From: Sphingobacteriales bacterium JAD_PAG50586_3
Lineage (GTDB): Bacteria; Bacteroidota; Bacteroidia; CAMBQF01
Direction: 5' to 3'
Length of the DNA stretch: 64,000 nucleotides
Assembly: GCA_023213195.1 (NCBI GenBank)
Contig: CP096135.1
Location: forward strand, 808,548-872,547
The stretch's first letter is position 1. Each line of letters starts with the position of its first letter. This document shows positions 8,641-17,528 of the stretch, piece after piece. The notes beneath the pieces were generated by a model. That model had not been told where the DNA came from. It did no database searches and saw only the letters and a list, made by a program, of their open reading frames with translations. A program made the translations under genes and the position numbers.

Positions 8641-8951
8641 ATTTTTTATTGCTTTTTAATTGAGCAATAAGTTCTTTTTGCGTAGCAACCAAATCATTTA
8701 ATGAGGCAACTTCTTTTTAAGAGCCTCATTTTCTTTTTGCAATTCTTCAACCGTAGGCTTTTTTTAGCGGATGGGTCGCTTAAATCTATTCCTAATACTG
8801 CTGCAATTTCCTGTAATGTTTCCGGATTGCCTTTGCCGGATTGTTCTATATTCCCGATAAGCGAACGTGTCCTGTTCACCTTATCGGCCAAGTCCTGCTG
8901 TGTCCAGCCTTTTTCAGCACGCGCAACCTTTATTTTCTTGCCTATATCCAT
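8639..8951 (-). CDS. XRE-family helix-turn-helix regulator with C-terminal coiled coil (frameshifted)
   Basis: Residues 4-57 form an XRE HTH (IKVARAEKGWTQQDLADKVN, then LIGNIEQSGKGNPETLQEIA). Read directly it ends at 8694 with a low-complexity tail. Correcting two A-run indels (near 8762 and 8717) gives VEELQKENEALKK and LNDLVATQKELIAQLKS, a coiled coil ending at 8639. This is typical of single-domain regulators that dimerise through a helix. It is transcribed away from the lipoprotein gene at 9103, and a 9-bp palindrome lies between them. Confidence 0.78.
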
Positions 8952-8992
8952 TGTGGCTAAGGTTGATTCTTTTTACATGTCATAAAGATTAT

Positions 8993-9015
8993 TTTAGTGT
9001 CTTAATGACACTAAA
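8993..9015. promoter_or_regulatory. Putative XRE operator
   Basis: TTTAGTGTC, spacer TTAAT, GACACTAAA: a perfect 9-bp inverted repeat in the intergenic region between the XRE gene and the divergent lipoprotein gene. A related half-site TGTCAT occurs at ~8979. Autoregulation is the simplest reading. Confidence 0.5.
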
Positions 9016-9102
9016 TCCAATTTTTAATTACCTTTGGAATACGCTCTGGAGGAACCTGAAAATCCAATGAATAGAGTAAGGATAAAGGAATAATAAATCT
9101 AT

Positions 9103-9710
9103 ATGAAGAAGATTTGCTTTAGTTTACTAGCTGTCGTATCGACAATGGTTCTTGTCAATTGTAATAATTCTCAACCTACTAAAGAAGCCGGAGGGCAAAA
9201 AAATGAAGCTGAGCTTCCCAAAGAAGAGGCAGAAGAAACAACCTCTACGCTACTTTCTAAAGAGGACGCTAAAAAATGATTCAAGAGCATTATAAGGGAA
9301 TGCATAAAACAATGACCATTGAAAAGACAAGGAAAAGCAACCAAAATAACTCAGAGTTTGACCCGTTTGTTAACGCTGGCCTTATGACACGTACGGAGGG
9401 GCCCTTGCATACAGAATATATAGAACCTTGGTTTGTTTACATCTATAAGCTAACCGAGGAGGGAAAAAAGTATCTTATAGAAGAAAAGGGTAATTGGTAT
9501 ATTCTTAAACGCTATGAAACGGGTATAGGAGAAATAACCCAAATCAAGGATATTAATGGGCCAGTGCATTCAGCCATGGTTTATTACAGTATAGTTGCCA
9601 AAAACGTAAGTCCTTTTAGTGTTGCTTGGGAAGGCACGCCAACCTTTAAAGACGGCAGAGCGGAGTTTATGAAAGGCGAAGATGGTTGGAGGTTTGATGG
9701 GTTTCGGTAG
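9103..9710 (+). CDS. Hypothetical lipoprotein (frameshifted)
   Basis: The first 58 residues (9103-9279) start with a lipoprotein signal peptide (MKKICFSLLAVVSTMVLVNC), the Cys being the lipid anchor, then an acidic Glu/Lys linker. The frame stops in an A-run at 9271-9277 and the following 144 residues (from 9276) have no export signal of their own. One added A joins DAKK to MIQEHYKGM. The C-terminal part has a compact mixed alpha/beta composition (YKLTEEGKKYLIEEKGNWY, WEGTPTFKDGRAEF) resembling small lipoproteins of this phylum that are often found beside mobile elements. I do not know its function. It is probably a single 201-residue gene. Confidence 0.6.
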
Positions 9711-9762
9711 CCCTGCAATTCTCTTATATTTGCATTATGTCCCAAAAATGTAAGGATGAAAA

Positions 9763-9795
9763 ATTAAAAGCCCAGACAACGTCTGGGCTTTTAAT
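9763..9795. terminator. Bidirectional terminator
   Basis: A perfect 15-bp inverted repeat around AAC, with A- and T-runs on its outer ends, lies between the convergent lipoprotein and beta-flower genes. Confidence 0.85.
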
Positions 9796-9808
9796 GGGAT
9801 TATAATAA

Positions 9809-10171
9809 TTACCGACCTGCCATGAGATATTGACTTAGCGGTTCATTGCTACTGCCAAAAGAATAAAAAGGCTTAAACTTGGCAAACTGTTTAAAAGCCT
9901 TAAATGGTTTAAACTTTTTAAAGCTTTTAAAAGGTTCAAACTTTGCAAAAACAGGTAAGGCAGCCTTGTTGAATCCGGCTTTTTCACCTCGTAGGTTTCT
10001 TACTATACCATCTTCGTACCAGCCGAGATGTTTACCATTATACCCATAAATGGTCTTGTCGCCTTCTAAATATGCAACGGGCGTTCCGTTCCATAGGTAG
10101 ATGGTTGCTGAGTCGTTATAAGCAATATACGCTACAGCATTTCCTTTTGAATCGTAGAGAGTTTCCTCCAT
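9809..10171 (-). CDS. 4-fold beta-flower-like protein with Phe-Lys repeats
   Basis: A 120-residue protein whose first ~65 residues are four short beta motifs of similar shape: LYDSKGNAVAYIAY, IYLWNGTPVAYLEG, IYGYNGKHLGWYEDG and VRNLRGEKAGF. This matches the 4-fold beta-flower domain, which I recall as a small widespread domain of unknown function. The C-terminus is unusual, being built of repeated F-[KA]-x-F units (FKSFKKFKPFKAFKQF), strongly basic and aromatic. No signal peptide is seen. It stands alone between terminators; AT-rich like the rest of the cargo. Confidence 0.6.
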   Translation of the reverse strand: MEETLYDSKGNAVAYIAYNDSATIYLWNGTPVAYLEGDKTIYGYNGKHLGWYEDGIVRNLRGEKAGFNKAALPVFAKFEPFKSFKKFKPFKAFKQFAKFKPFYSFGSSNEPLSQYLMAGR

Positions 10172-10310
10172 AAAGCAAACGTGTTTTTTAAGTTAGCCCC
10201 AGTTCTGCAAGTGGGGGTATCTTGCAGGAAGTTTTGTTTTTATTAAAAAACCTTATATGTTTGCCGTCCCAAGTGCTAACAATACCTTATACTTCCTCAA
10301 AGGAATTATC

Positions 10311-10341
10311 AAATACCCAATGATTATGCCATTGGGTATTT
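10311..10341. terminator. Hairpin, likely terminator
   Basis: A perfect 12-bp inverted repeat (10311-10322 and 10330-10341) ends in TATTTTTG on the plus strand. It follows the RepO-like gene (minus strand); the T-run is better on the plus side. The rest of the 10172-10379 gap holds only an imperfect hairpin (CCCCAGTTCTGCAAGTGGGG). Confidence 0.6.
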
Positions 10342-10379
10342 TTGTGACATATTGTCAACCAGCACTTTACCTTACGTTT

Positions 10380-10763
10380 TCAATCTGAATTAGAGTTGCC
10401 AAATACCTTTCGCATAGGGCTCAATTGTAGCGACAGATTTTGTGAGTAGTATAAACACCTTTTGCCTTTTCGGCTTTTCGTATCCATTAGAGCATTGCCC
10501 ATTTTATCAGTTATAGTAATCAATTTTTTTATGGTAAGGTTACGAATAGCTAAACTCACATTTCTGCGGGATATTCCAGTTTTGTGAATGAAATACCCAT
10601 AAGTAATGCGTGCTTTCGTTTTGCGATTTCCTGTATATCTATCCACCCACCCATTCGTTTGCCTAACTATTACTAGTAAAAGTTTTAATTCTGATAAGGT
10701 TAAGGTGCGAAGAAAACAATCAAATAAAAGGTTAGGGACTTGAGTGGTTTGTTTGTAGTTCAT
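10380..10763 (-). CDS. Phage replication protein O-like winged-helix protein
   Basis: A 127-residue protein that resembles the N-terminal DNA-binding domain of phage replication protein O. It starts with TTQVPNLLFDCFLRTLTLSE, continues with LLLVIVRQTNGWVDRYTG and a winged-helix core ISRRNVSLAIRNLTIKKLI. Only the winged helix is present, with no DnaC/helicase-loader part. Its ATG overlaps the stop of the upstream recombinase (ATGA), so the two are translationally coupled. Such RepO-like proteins next to a serine recombinase recur in Bacteroidota islands; the role may be regulation or replication of the excised circle. Confidence 0.7.
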   Translation of the reverse strand: MNYKQTTQVPNLLFDCFLRTLTLSELKLLLVIVRQTNGWVDRYTGNRKTKARITYGYFIHKTGISRRNVSLAIRNLTIKKLITITDKMGNALMDTKSRKGKRCLYYSQNLSLQLSPMRKVFGNSNSD

Positions 10764-12360
10764 AGAGAGTAATCTTCATCATTAAATTGACAAAGATTTT
10801 GAGTATCGCTAAGTAAATAATCTAAATATATACATAACTGCTTTTTGGAAAGAGGCGGGTCTTTTATTGGATTACCATCTATAAGCGAAAATACTATAGT
10901 TCTGTTTTTGGTTCGAGCCATTTCCCGATTAACTCCACAATAATGCAAAAGTCGCATCTGATGTGCCTCATAAAACGGAGAAGCCATTGTAATCAATAGC
11001 TCTTTTCCGTTTGCAGACAGGTTCGAGGTAACGATTTTAAGCAGATGGGCCATTTTAGCCCGATTTGTCTTTTTATACGTTTTTATAAGGGTTTTTAGGT
11101 GTTCGAGGAAATCTTCAGTCCTTTTGAAAATTCCCTCTTTTTGGGTTGTTAGTTCTTCCTCGCGCTCTTTTAGCAAGAGTAATTCAGACAATACCTCACC
11201 TTTCTTTTCCTGATAACTATCCTTAGTAATTGTATCCTCAACTAAAAGGTCAGTAAGGCGTGCTAGGCGTTTTTGTGTATTTAAGCGCTGTAATTGGATA
11301 CTGTTCAACAATGCTGATTTTTCTGATGCCCAATTTTCGCGGATTTCAGTCAAAAGGTCCAAAAGTGTATTTATCTCTTTCGGGTAAAACTCCACCAACA
11401 TAAAAGCATTTGAAAGTGTATTCGAAATAACATCCTCTCGTAATGTTTTCATTGGGCAGCTTTTGGTATGGCAGCGGTAGTAGATATGCCCCTTTTGTAA
11501 TTCACCAATTAATGAGTAATTGCAGAGACTACACTTAATAGCCTTACGATACATGAAATCATTTTTCAGCCCTTTTAATACAAACTTTCCTTTCATTACC
11601 ATTTGAACCTGATGAAAGAGCCTTGAAGATACTATTGGGGTATGCCGTCCTTCATAAAACTTACCTTTCACCCTTATTAATCCTTTATAAAAGGGATTTT
11701 GTAGCATTTTATGAAGTACACTTAATCGTATTACATTGCCTTTGCTATTAGTAAGTCCCATAGAATACATCTTTTTAGCTAATGCCTCTAAGCTGTATGT
11801 TTGGGTAGCATACAGTTCAAACATCTTTCTAATTAAAGGGGCTTTTATTGGGTCAAGTTCTTTCATTTTACCTCCTTCGCCCATATCCAAATAACCAACT
11901 GGGGCATGCCACGGATAGAGACCAAGTTTTAACAATCCATTTTGACCTTTTGTAATTTCGGAACTGAGGTTTACCGAATAATGGGTCGCAAATGCATTCA
12001 TTATGTCTGCTCCTAATCTTCCGGCAGGCGATGAGAGGTTTAGCGCTTCCTGTGCAAAGTGGCATTCAATACCGGCATCCATCAAGTCATTTATTTCCGC
12101 CCAATCTTTCCTATTCTTACCACACGGTCAATTTTATAAAATATCGCACCGTTAGCCTGTCCCTCCTTTAATCGTTGGAGCATTTCATTAAATGCCTTAC
12201 GCCCCACTTTTCGGGCGGTTTGCTTATCCTCAAACACCTTGGTAATTTTAAGACCATGTGTTTTGGCGTAATTCTCGTTGAATGAAACCTGTTCTTGCAG
12301 CGAAACTCCATCCCCTTGTTCCTTTGTGGATACGCGAGTGTAGGAATAATATTGCTTCAT
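10760..12360 (-). CDS. Second large serine recombinase (frameshifted)
   Basis: A large serine recombinase unlike the one at the left end. The N-terminus reads YYSYTRVSTKEQGDGVSLQE with the catalytic Ser, followed by GAIFYKIDRVVR. The frame stops at 12091; one A added in GTAAGAATAGG gives VVRNRKDWAEINDLMDAGI and joins the 441-residue remainder. That part holds ALNLSSPAGRLGADIMNAFA, the recombinase domain (YPWHAPVGYLDM to NPFYKGLIRVKGKFYEG), a zinc ribbon (CSLCNYSLIGEL...YYRCHTKSCPMK) and a long coiled coil. It overlaps the RepO-like gene by 4 bp. It may belong to a nested element or handle a separate inversion/excision. Confidence 0.88.
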
Positions 12361-12385
12361 AATTAAGCATTATAATAGATAGCTG

Positions 12386-12553
12386 TTAAAAGTCAATAGT
12401 GGGTAATGGTTCCCCGTCCATCTCTTCGCAAAGCTCTTTTACAAACTTTGCATACTCTCTGAATCGAAATTCAGCATCTTGAATTTCTTCCTCAGTCTTG
12501 TGTTTGCATAATTCTCTGATAAATGGGATTGGTTTGGGTTGTTCGATGTGCAT
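12386..12553 (-). CDS. Small conserved hypothetical protein (55 aa)
   Basis: ATG at 12553, stop TAA at 12386. The protein starts MHIEQPKPIPFIRELCKHKT and continues as an acidic helix (EEEIQDAEFRFREYAKFVKE). I recall small proteins with PIPFIRELC and EEEI.xAE.xFREY elements next to serine recombinases in Bacteroidota. It lies 26 bp upstream of the second recombinase on the same strand, so the order small protein, recombinase, RepO-like is probably one operon. Function unknown. Confidence 0.6.
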   Translation of the reverse strand: MHIEQPKPIPFIRELCKHKTEEEIQDAEFRFREYAKFVKELCEEMDGEPLPTIDF

Positions 12554-12661
12554 ACAGGCTCACGATAGAAAAATCCAAAAAGCAATGCTAGGTGTGTAAC
12601 ATTGCCAGACGGGTAAAACAACGCACCTAGTATCCTACAGTGCGTGAATCACACTAGGAGT

Positions 12662-13804
12662 ATGGATATTTCATACTTTGCGCAGACTAATTTTCGCAAC
12701 TACAATCAGCGGTTTGGCATTCGGCAGGCAGACCGGCTCTTTCACTCGTATATCTTGGGTGCTACCGGAACAGGTAAAACGACCCTTATGCGTACGCTTA
12801 TAATGCAGGACATAGAAGCAGAGCGGGGTCTATGCTTACTTGACCCGCACGGAGACCTTATACAAAGCATTTACGAAGCGATACCTGACAACCGTAAGCA
12901 AGATGTTATCTATTTCAATATACCAGACCCATCCCTAGAGTTGCGTTACAACCCTTTTAAGCGTGTTTCAGCAGAAAAACGTTCCTTGGTAGCTTCCGGC
13001 ATTTTGGAGTTGCTAGAAAAGCTTTGGTCTACTGCCTGGGGTGTGAAATTAGAGCATATCCTACGCCATTCCATACTAACTCTCTTAGATCAGCCTTCGG
13101 CATCATTTGCAGACATTCCCAAGCTTTTGCTTGATAGCACCTTTCGGAGGCAAGCTATTAATCATATACAAAACGAGCCGGTACGTACTTTTTGGCGTAA
13201 GGAGTTTCCCTCATATACCCCTTATGATTTACTGCCTGTTTTGAACAAGGTTGGTGGTATGTTGGCACATCCGGTAATACGGCGTGTGCTTATTGAAAAT
13301 CCCCAAGAAATATCTCTTCGTTATGCCATGGATTCAAATAAAATCGTGTTAGTGAACCTTAGTAAAGGCCACCTTGGGGCAGATGTGGCTAAAATACTGG
13401 GTGCGCTATTCGTGTCGTCGGTTGGATTGGCCGCCTTTAGCCGGGCAGACCAACAGGAAGAAGACCGTGTGCCGTTCCATTGCTTTATCGACGAGTTTTC
13501 CAACTTCGCTACATTGTCACTGGTAAACATGTTTTCCGAACTTAGAAAATTCACGGTGAGTATGTGCGTGGCAAACCAATACCTGGCTCAATTGGAGCCA
13601 CCGATTAAAAGCGCAGTTTTTGGTAACGTTGGCACGGTAATTTCCTTTCGCGTTGGTATTGATGATGCCAATTATTTAGCAAAGGAAATGTATCCGGTGT
13701 TTCATGCTGAGGATTTTATCAATTTGCCAAACTATTCAATCTACCTGCGTTTGATGATAGAAGGCAAGCCCAGTAAGCCATTTAGCGCGGCAACGGTTAT
13801 CTGA
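12662..13804 (+). CDS. VirD4/TraD/HerA-like DNA-translocating ATPase, short form
   Basis: A P-loop ATPase of the VirD4/TraD/FtsK-HerA superfamily. Walker A is GATGTGKTTL, followed by LLDPHGDLIQ and IYFNIPDP; Walker B is VPFHCFIDEFSNF; a C-terminal NQYLAQL and GTVISFRVG match the TraM-recognition/coupling-protein core. No N-terminal membrane helices are present, so it is not a canonical coupling protein. An alternative GTG start lies at 12644; I chose the ATG because relatives start just before an FAQTNFRNYN-like segment. An AGGAG lies only 1 nt before this ATG, which is too close to help. It is a shorter paralogue of the ATPase at 25937. Confidence 0.85.
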   Translation: MDISYFAQTNFRNYNQRFGIRQADRLFHSYILGATGTGKTTLMRTLIMQDIEAERGLCLLDPHGDLIQSIYEAIPDNRKQDVIYFNIPDPSLELRYNPFKRVSAEKRSLVASGILELLEKLWSTAWGVKLEHILRHSILTLLDQPSASFADIPKLLLDSTFRRQAINHIQNEPVRTFWRKEFPSYTPYDLLPVLNKVGGMLAHPVIRRVLIENPQEISLRYAMDSNKIVLVNLSKGHLGADVAKILGALFVSSVGLAAFSRADQQEEDRVPFHCFIDEFSNFATLSLVNMFSELRKFTVSMCVANQYLAQLEPPIKSAVFGNVGTVISFRVGIDDANYLAKEMYPVFHAEDFINLPNYSIYLRLMIEGKPSKPFSAATVI

Positions 13805-14246
13805 AAAATTTTACTTAATAGTTAAAGTTTACAGCCTGTTGATAATATAAGTATCTGGATTTTAAAGCCAAAAAAAAATTAAAAAATTGATATACAATTA
13901 ATTAACAAAATAGGTGTATTATCTATGTCAAAAATTTTGAAATAGTATTGCTTTTTAATTGTCAGATGCTAACTTTGTCAGTTCGCTCATAAACTAAATG
14001 AGGCAAAAATATATATGAGAACAACAAAAATGAAAACTCTCAGATACAAGTCGAGGCCTAGAATTAGGCCTCTTTCAGAAATCACAGCTGTAAAAGTAAA
14101 TACATTTTTATATTGAAATACAAAAATGTATCTAAAAATAAAAGTAATTCTTGTAAATAACTGATTTACAATTAAAATAATTTTTATGACAACTACAAAA
14201 ACTCCGATTTTATGTCGTGGAAAACCCATAAAATCGACTGAAATAA

Positions 14247-14298
14247 AAAAACTAGGTAGCAAATAAAAGAGATTGGACCCTCTCGCTACCTAGTTTTT
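14247..14298 (+). terminator. Long-stem hairpin with T-run
   Basis: A perfect 14-bp inverted repeat (14247-14260 and 14285-14298) encloses a 24-nt loop. The right arm ends in a T-run. It may terminate a small RNA or peptide transcript. Confidence 0.6.
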
Positions 14299-14393
14299 GA
14301 AATTAGTCAAAAAAGGAAGAAGATGATAATAATTGAGCATATAATCCCTCTGACAAAGCCGATTATACACAAAATCAATCAGTTATCAACCAG

Positions 14394-14428
14394 CCCCTAT
14401 GGCTATAACCATAGGGGTGTCCTTTTTT
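14394..14428 (+). terminator. Rho-independent terminator
   Basis: CCCCTATGG, loop CTATAA, CCATAGGGG, followed by TGTCCTTTTTT. No recognised gene ends just upstream, which again hints at a small RNA in 14.0-14.4 kb. Confidence 0.75.
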
Positions 14429-14584
14429 GATTTATTTAATTTAAAAATACAAAATTTTTAATTGTCAAACAATTTTTAAATTATAGAAGATGCCAGTATT
14501 GGCTAATTCTTTTGGGGTACTGCACTAAAGTTAGTGTACAGCCACATCAAAAAATGCATTTTTAGAAATTTAAAACTTCATCCA

Positions 14585-14986
14585 ATGAAGCCGATTTTTA
14601 ATTATGTGTTGCAAACTCTACGATATCTTCTTCCTCCTATTATGCTATTTCTGAATATAGGAATCAAGAACATGCATGTACTCGAAGCTGTTAGTATATT
14701 CACAACAAAAGCAGCCATAGTACATGAATTTCAGTTGATTGTCATAATTGTTAGTGTTATCAAGTTAGCAGAAATGCTGGATTTGCTGGATAAGAAAGCT
14801 GAGCTTATGCTAATTGTGTTAGATTGGCTGTTAGCATTGCTTTCGTTAGGGTCAACTATTTACTTGCGAATTTCTGAAAAGATCTCTAATGGTGAATTTG
14901 TAGCCCTTATTGTGCTTTTTGTAGCTTTTGTTTTGGTGAGTATTATTACTCATCGGGCTTTCAATAATCGCTCAAAGAGAAAATAG
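14585..14986 (+). CDS. Hypothetical four-helix membrane protein
   Basis: From the ATG at 14585 it is 133 residues, nearly all hydrophobic: helices at LPPIMLFLNIGIKN, FQLIVIIVSVIKLA, LIVLDWLLALLSLGSTIYL and FVALIVLFVAFVLVSII, ending in a basic tail (RAFNNRSKRK). An upstream in-frame start at 14534 would add 17 residues. Not recognised. It is the only plus-strand gene before module A and converges with it, so it may be unrelated cargo. Confidence 0.55.
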   Translation: MKPIFNYVLQTLRYLLPPIMLFLNIGIKNMHVLEAVSIFTTKAAIVHEFQLIVIIVSVIKLAEMLDLLDKKAELMLIVLDWLLALLSLGSTIYLRISEKISNGEFVALIVLFVAFVLVSIITHRAFNNRSKRK

Positions 14987-15105
14987 TTGTCCTTTTGGTT
15001 GTTAATAATAAATTATAGAAATGTGGAAAATGTTGACTTACAAGAAATGTTACGTTAACCCAGTAACATTAACTAACCCAAAAACTAAATCTCTTAGCTA
15101 CTAAG

Positions 15106-16234
15106 TTAGAAGCTTGAATCTGGATGTATATAAATAAAGTTGCCTTCTTGTTTAAGAGAATTCATAATTTCAGGTATTACATGTGTTTCTTGGCCCACCT
15201 CATCTACATCAACAATTTTAAATGAAATATTTTCTGTCCTATCTACAGGAGAATTATATTTATCAGGTAACTCAGTATTATTTAACCGAAATGAATGTAT
15301 CTTTTTTCTTGTGGTATAAATAAAATCTAAATTTTTACCTATAACTGTAATATACACATCGCGAGGTAAGATATAATTTTCAACTAACTTAAAGCAAATA
15401 ACATTTATAGGAAAATTGGGGTTCTGAGGAACAAATGTTTTTCCTAAAAATAAATTTTTCAGCTTTTTAACAAGAAGATCTCCAACCATTGTTCTAACTT
15501 TTAACTCAAGATTAGCAATAGTACTGTTAGTTAAATTGATATCTCCAGGTAATTTCCTTATTCCAATTAATTCAGGACTAAATATTGTATGCTTATCTAA
15601 AATAGCTTTAAAACCGGGCGTATCATATGAGCTTACAAAAGCACTATCGTTAGTTAAAACAACAACATCATTATAAGTAATTTTATTTTGAGGGAGAACA
15701 GATGAAACCAATACCAGACAATCTTGATTATCCATTTTTGAAGCTAAGGCAAATATCAAAGGTTGGTGAAAGCTGATCTTGATGAAGTGAGCTATATGTA
15801 TAATCTATATTGTAATCTCTAATTATTGACTCAAGCTCATTGTCTACCTCCTTTTTTACCAATAGAATGCTATCCTCGAAAACCACATTTGGCGCGTCAT
15901 ATTTGTTTTGATATTTTATTAAAGAACCAAAATTAATTTTTCCATCAGGAGTTTTTTGGGAATTATCAGCTACAACCCTTAAATAGTGTTCTCTTTTACG
16001 AACGCCAACAAATTCAAACATCACATATTGGGAGCTTATAACTCTTGTAAAGCCCACGGAATTTAAAATTGCTATAAAATTGTTGAGATTAGGGTAGGTA
16101 TGGTCAACTAAATAGACAAGTAAGTTGGTGTCCGTAAAAAATTTTATAGAAAAAGCTTCATGAATGGGGCTATCACTCCAAACCTTAGTTTTATATATTA
16201 TCTCTTGAGAAGTGTTCAACGATGAATTTCGCAT
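15106..16234 (-). CDS. PIN-like nuclease domain protein, last gene of module A (frameshifted)
   Basis: Read as 16234 to ~15745, then in another frame to 15106, giving ~370 residues. The opening strand FFTDTNLLVYLVDHTYP is typical of a PIN domain, with the first catalytic Asp. HQPLIFALASKM and VVVLTNDSAFVSSYD would be the later core helix and the strand with the fourth acidic residue. The C-terminal ~150 residues are not recognised. The lesion is near 15745-15757; one added base gives SHQPLIFALASKM. The start overlaps the end of the ATPase gene. PIN domains are metal-dependent RNases or DNases; here it would be the effector of module A. PIN assignment is moderate, resting on two motifs. Confidence 0.5.
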
Positions 16235-17528
16235 CGATTTTGGTTGTCTTTTTATCAAAGATTTCCAAAGCTTTTTCAACCATGAAGTATCCATTTTTTA
16301 AAAATTTTCTAGCATTACCTTCAACTAATTCATTTAATTTATTAACTCCAGATATATCGAAGGGATATAATTCCTCATTTTCTTTGTCCCTAGCAATATT
16401 GAGGTAATTTGTAATTATTTTTTTTGCCTGATCATTATTAAAGTCTTGCAAATTGATTAATCTAGTTGTAATCCTATCAGCTAAAGGGGTGAGACACTGC
16501 GAAGCTTTTTCAATGCTTGTCCGGTCATTGCAAATAGCAAGCACCATTCGCGATGTTCATCCAACAGAGTTCGAAGATTATAAACATAATTATCTACTTG
16601 CATTTTAGTCAATCGGCCTTCAGTGATATCCTCAAACTCATCAACTAAAATAAAAAAGTCAGTATACCCTTGTTCTTTTATTAACCTTACTATATATCGA
16701 ATAATATCAGCCTCTTTTTTATCTAATTGCTTTATGCTACCTGATGACAGGGCCTCCCAAGTTTTATTAACGCCATAATCGTCTGATAATAAATCGTAAA
16801 AATAATATGCTAAAACAGTATCATTAACTTCAATTTCAAGAACCTTAAGTAAAACTTTCTTAAACACTTCTTCAAACTCTTTCCTTTGTTTTATATTGTT
16901 AATATATCTGACAAAAGAATCTAGAAATCTTTTATATGATACTGTATTTTCAGCAGCATATGGATCTGGATTAGTGTCTTGAAACAAACTGCCGCCACGA
17001 TTTTCAAATTTTTTTAATTGATCCCTTAACTCCTTAGAATGAGTTATTTGCTCAATAATTTTTGTCCAAATAAATTTTTTGAAATTTTCTTCTCCTATTC
17101 GAGTAATTATTGAACCAATAAATTCCAATAACTTAACTCCTGGATTGTCAACATATATAACGTAAGGATTTTTTTACCCTTATGCATTACTGTAAATTCT
17201 CCTAACAAATACCTTATGAACATTAGTAACTGGGTTTTTCCAGACCCATAGTTTCCGGTTATTGTAGCACTTATGAATTTATCATCCTTATTTAAATGAT
17301 TATCGTTTAATGCATCGGCGATAAAATCTACAATTTGCCCTTTTACTTTATCATCAACAGGAATTAACTTCTGATTATATAAATCACTTCCATTAATATT
17401 TGTTGTGCCCGAGCGTGGAAATGGATTAAATTTAAGACCAACTTTCTTGTATTTATCGTCTTGAGAAAGTATTACAGCTTGGTCTTGTTTTAAAAAATCT
17501 GTTCTAATAGGTCTTTGTTATCACTCAT
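16191..17528 (-). CDS. ORC/Cdc6-like AAA+ ATPase of module A (frameshifted)
   Basis: A ~445-residue ATPase rebuilt across three homopolymer lesions (T-run ~17507, A-run ~17173, C-run ~16487). The ATG at 17528 overlaps the upstream stop as ATGA. Motifs in order are GLKFNPFPRSGT, Walker A GNYGSGKTQLLMF, IYVDNPGVKLLEFI, Walker B FFILVDEFEDI, and an arginine-rich sensor region (SPPLADRITTRLINL). A C-terminal helical region FDISGVNKLNELVEG resembles a winged-helix lid. This resembles ORC/Cdc6-type and BREX BrxD-like ATPases of defence islands. In the operon it would couple recognition (methyltransferase, unknown protein) to the PIN-like nuclease. Family placement is tentative; the P-loop ATPase call is firm. 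Confidence 0.75.

Larger units (their letters stand above)
13805..14584. other. AT-rich spacer with hairpins and two tiny open frames
   Basis: A ~780-bp gap at the start of the AT-rich cargo. It contains two short plus-strand frames: 14015-14116 (33 aa, starts MRTTKMKT) and 14186-14266 (26 aa, MTTTKTPILCRGKPIK), the latter running into a long-stem hairpin. A second hairpin terminator follows at 14394. A small RNA or small peptide locus is possible, but I see no independent evidence that either frame is translated. Confidence 0.3.

Noticed and set aside
9276..9710. Treating this frame as an independent gene
   Set aside because: It lacks a start context and follows a 58-residue lipoprotein start in the adjacent frame at an A-run; one gene with an indel is simpler.
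12439..12621. 60-codon minus-strand frame overlapping the small 55-aa gene
   Set aside because: The other frame (12386-12553) reads as an acidic helical protein recalled from related elements, while this one has no coherent features.
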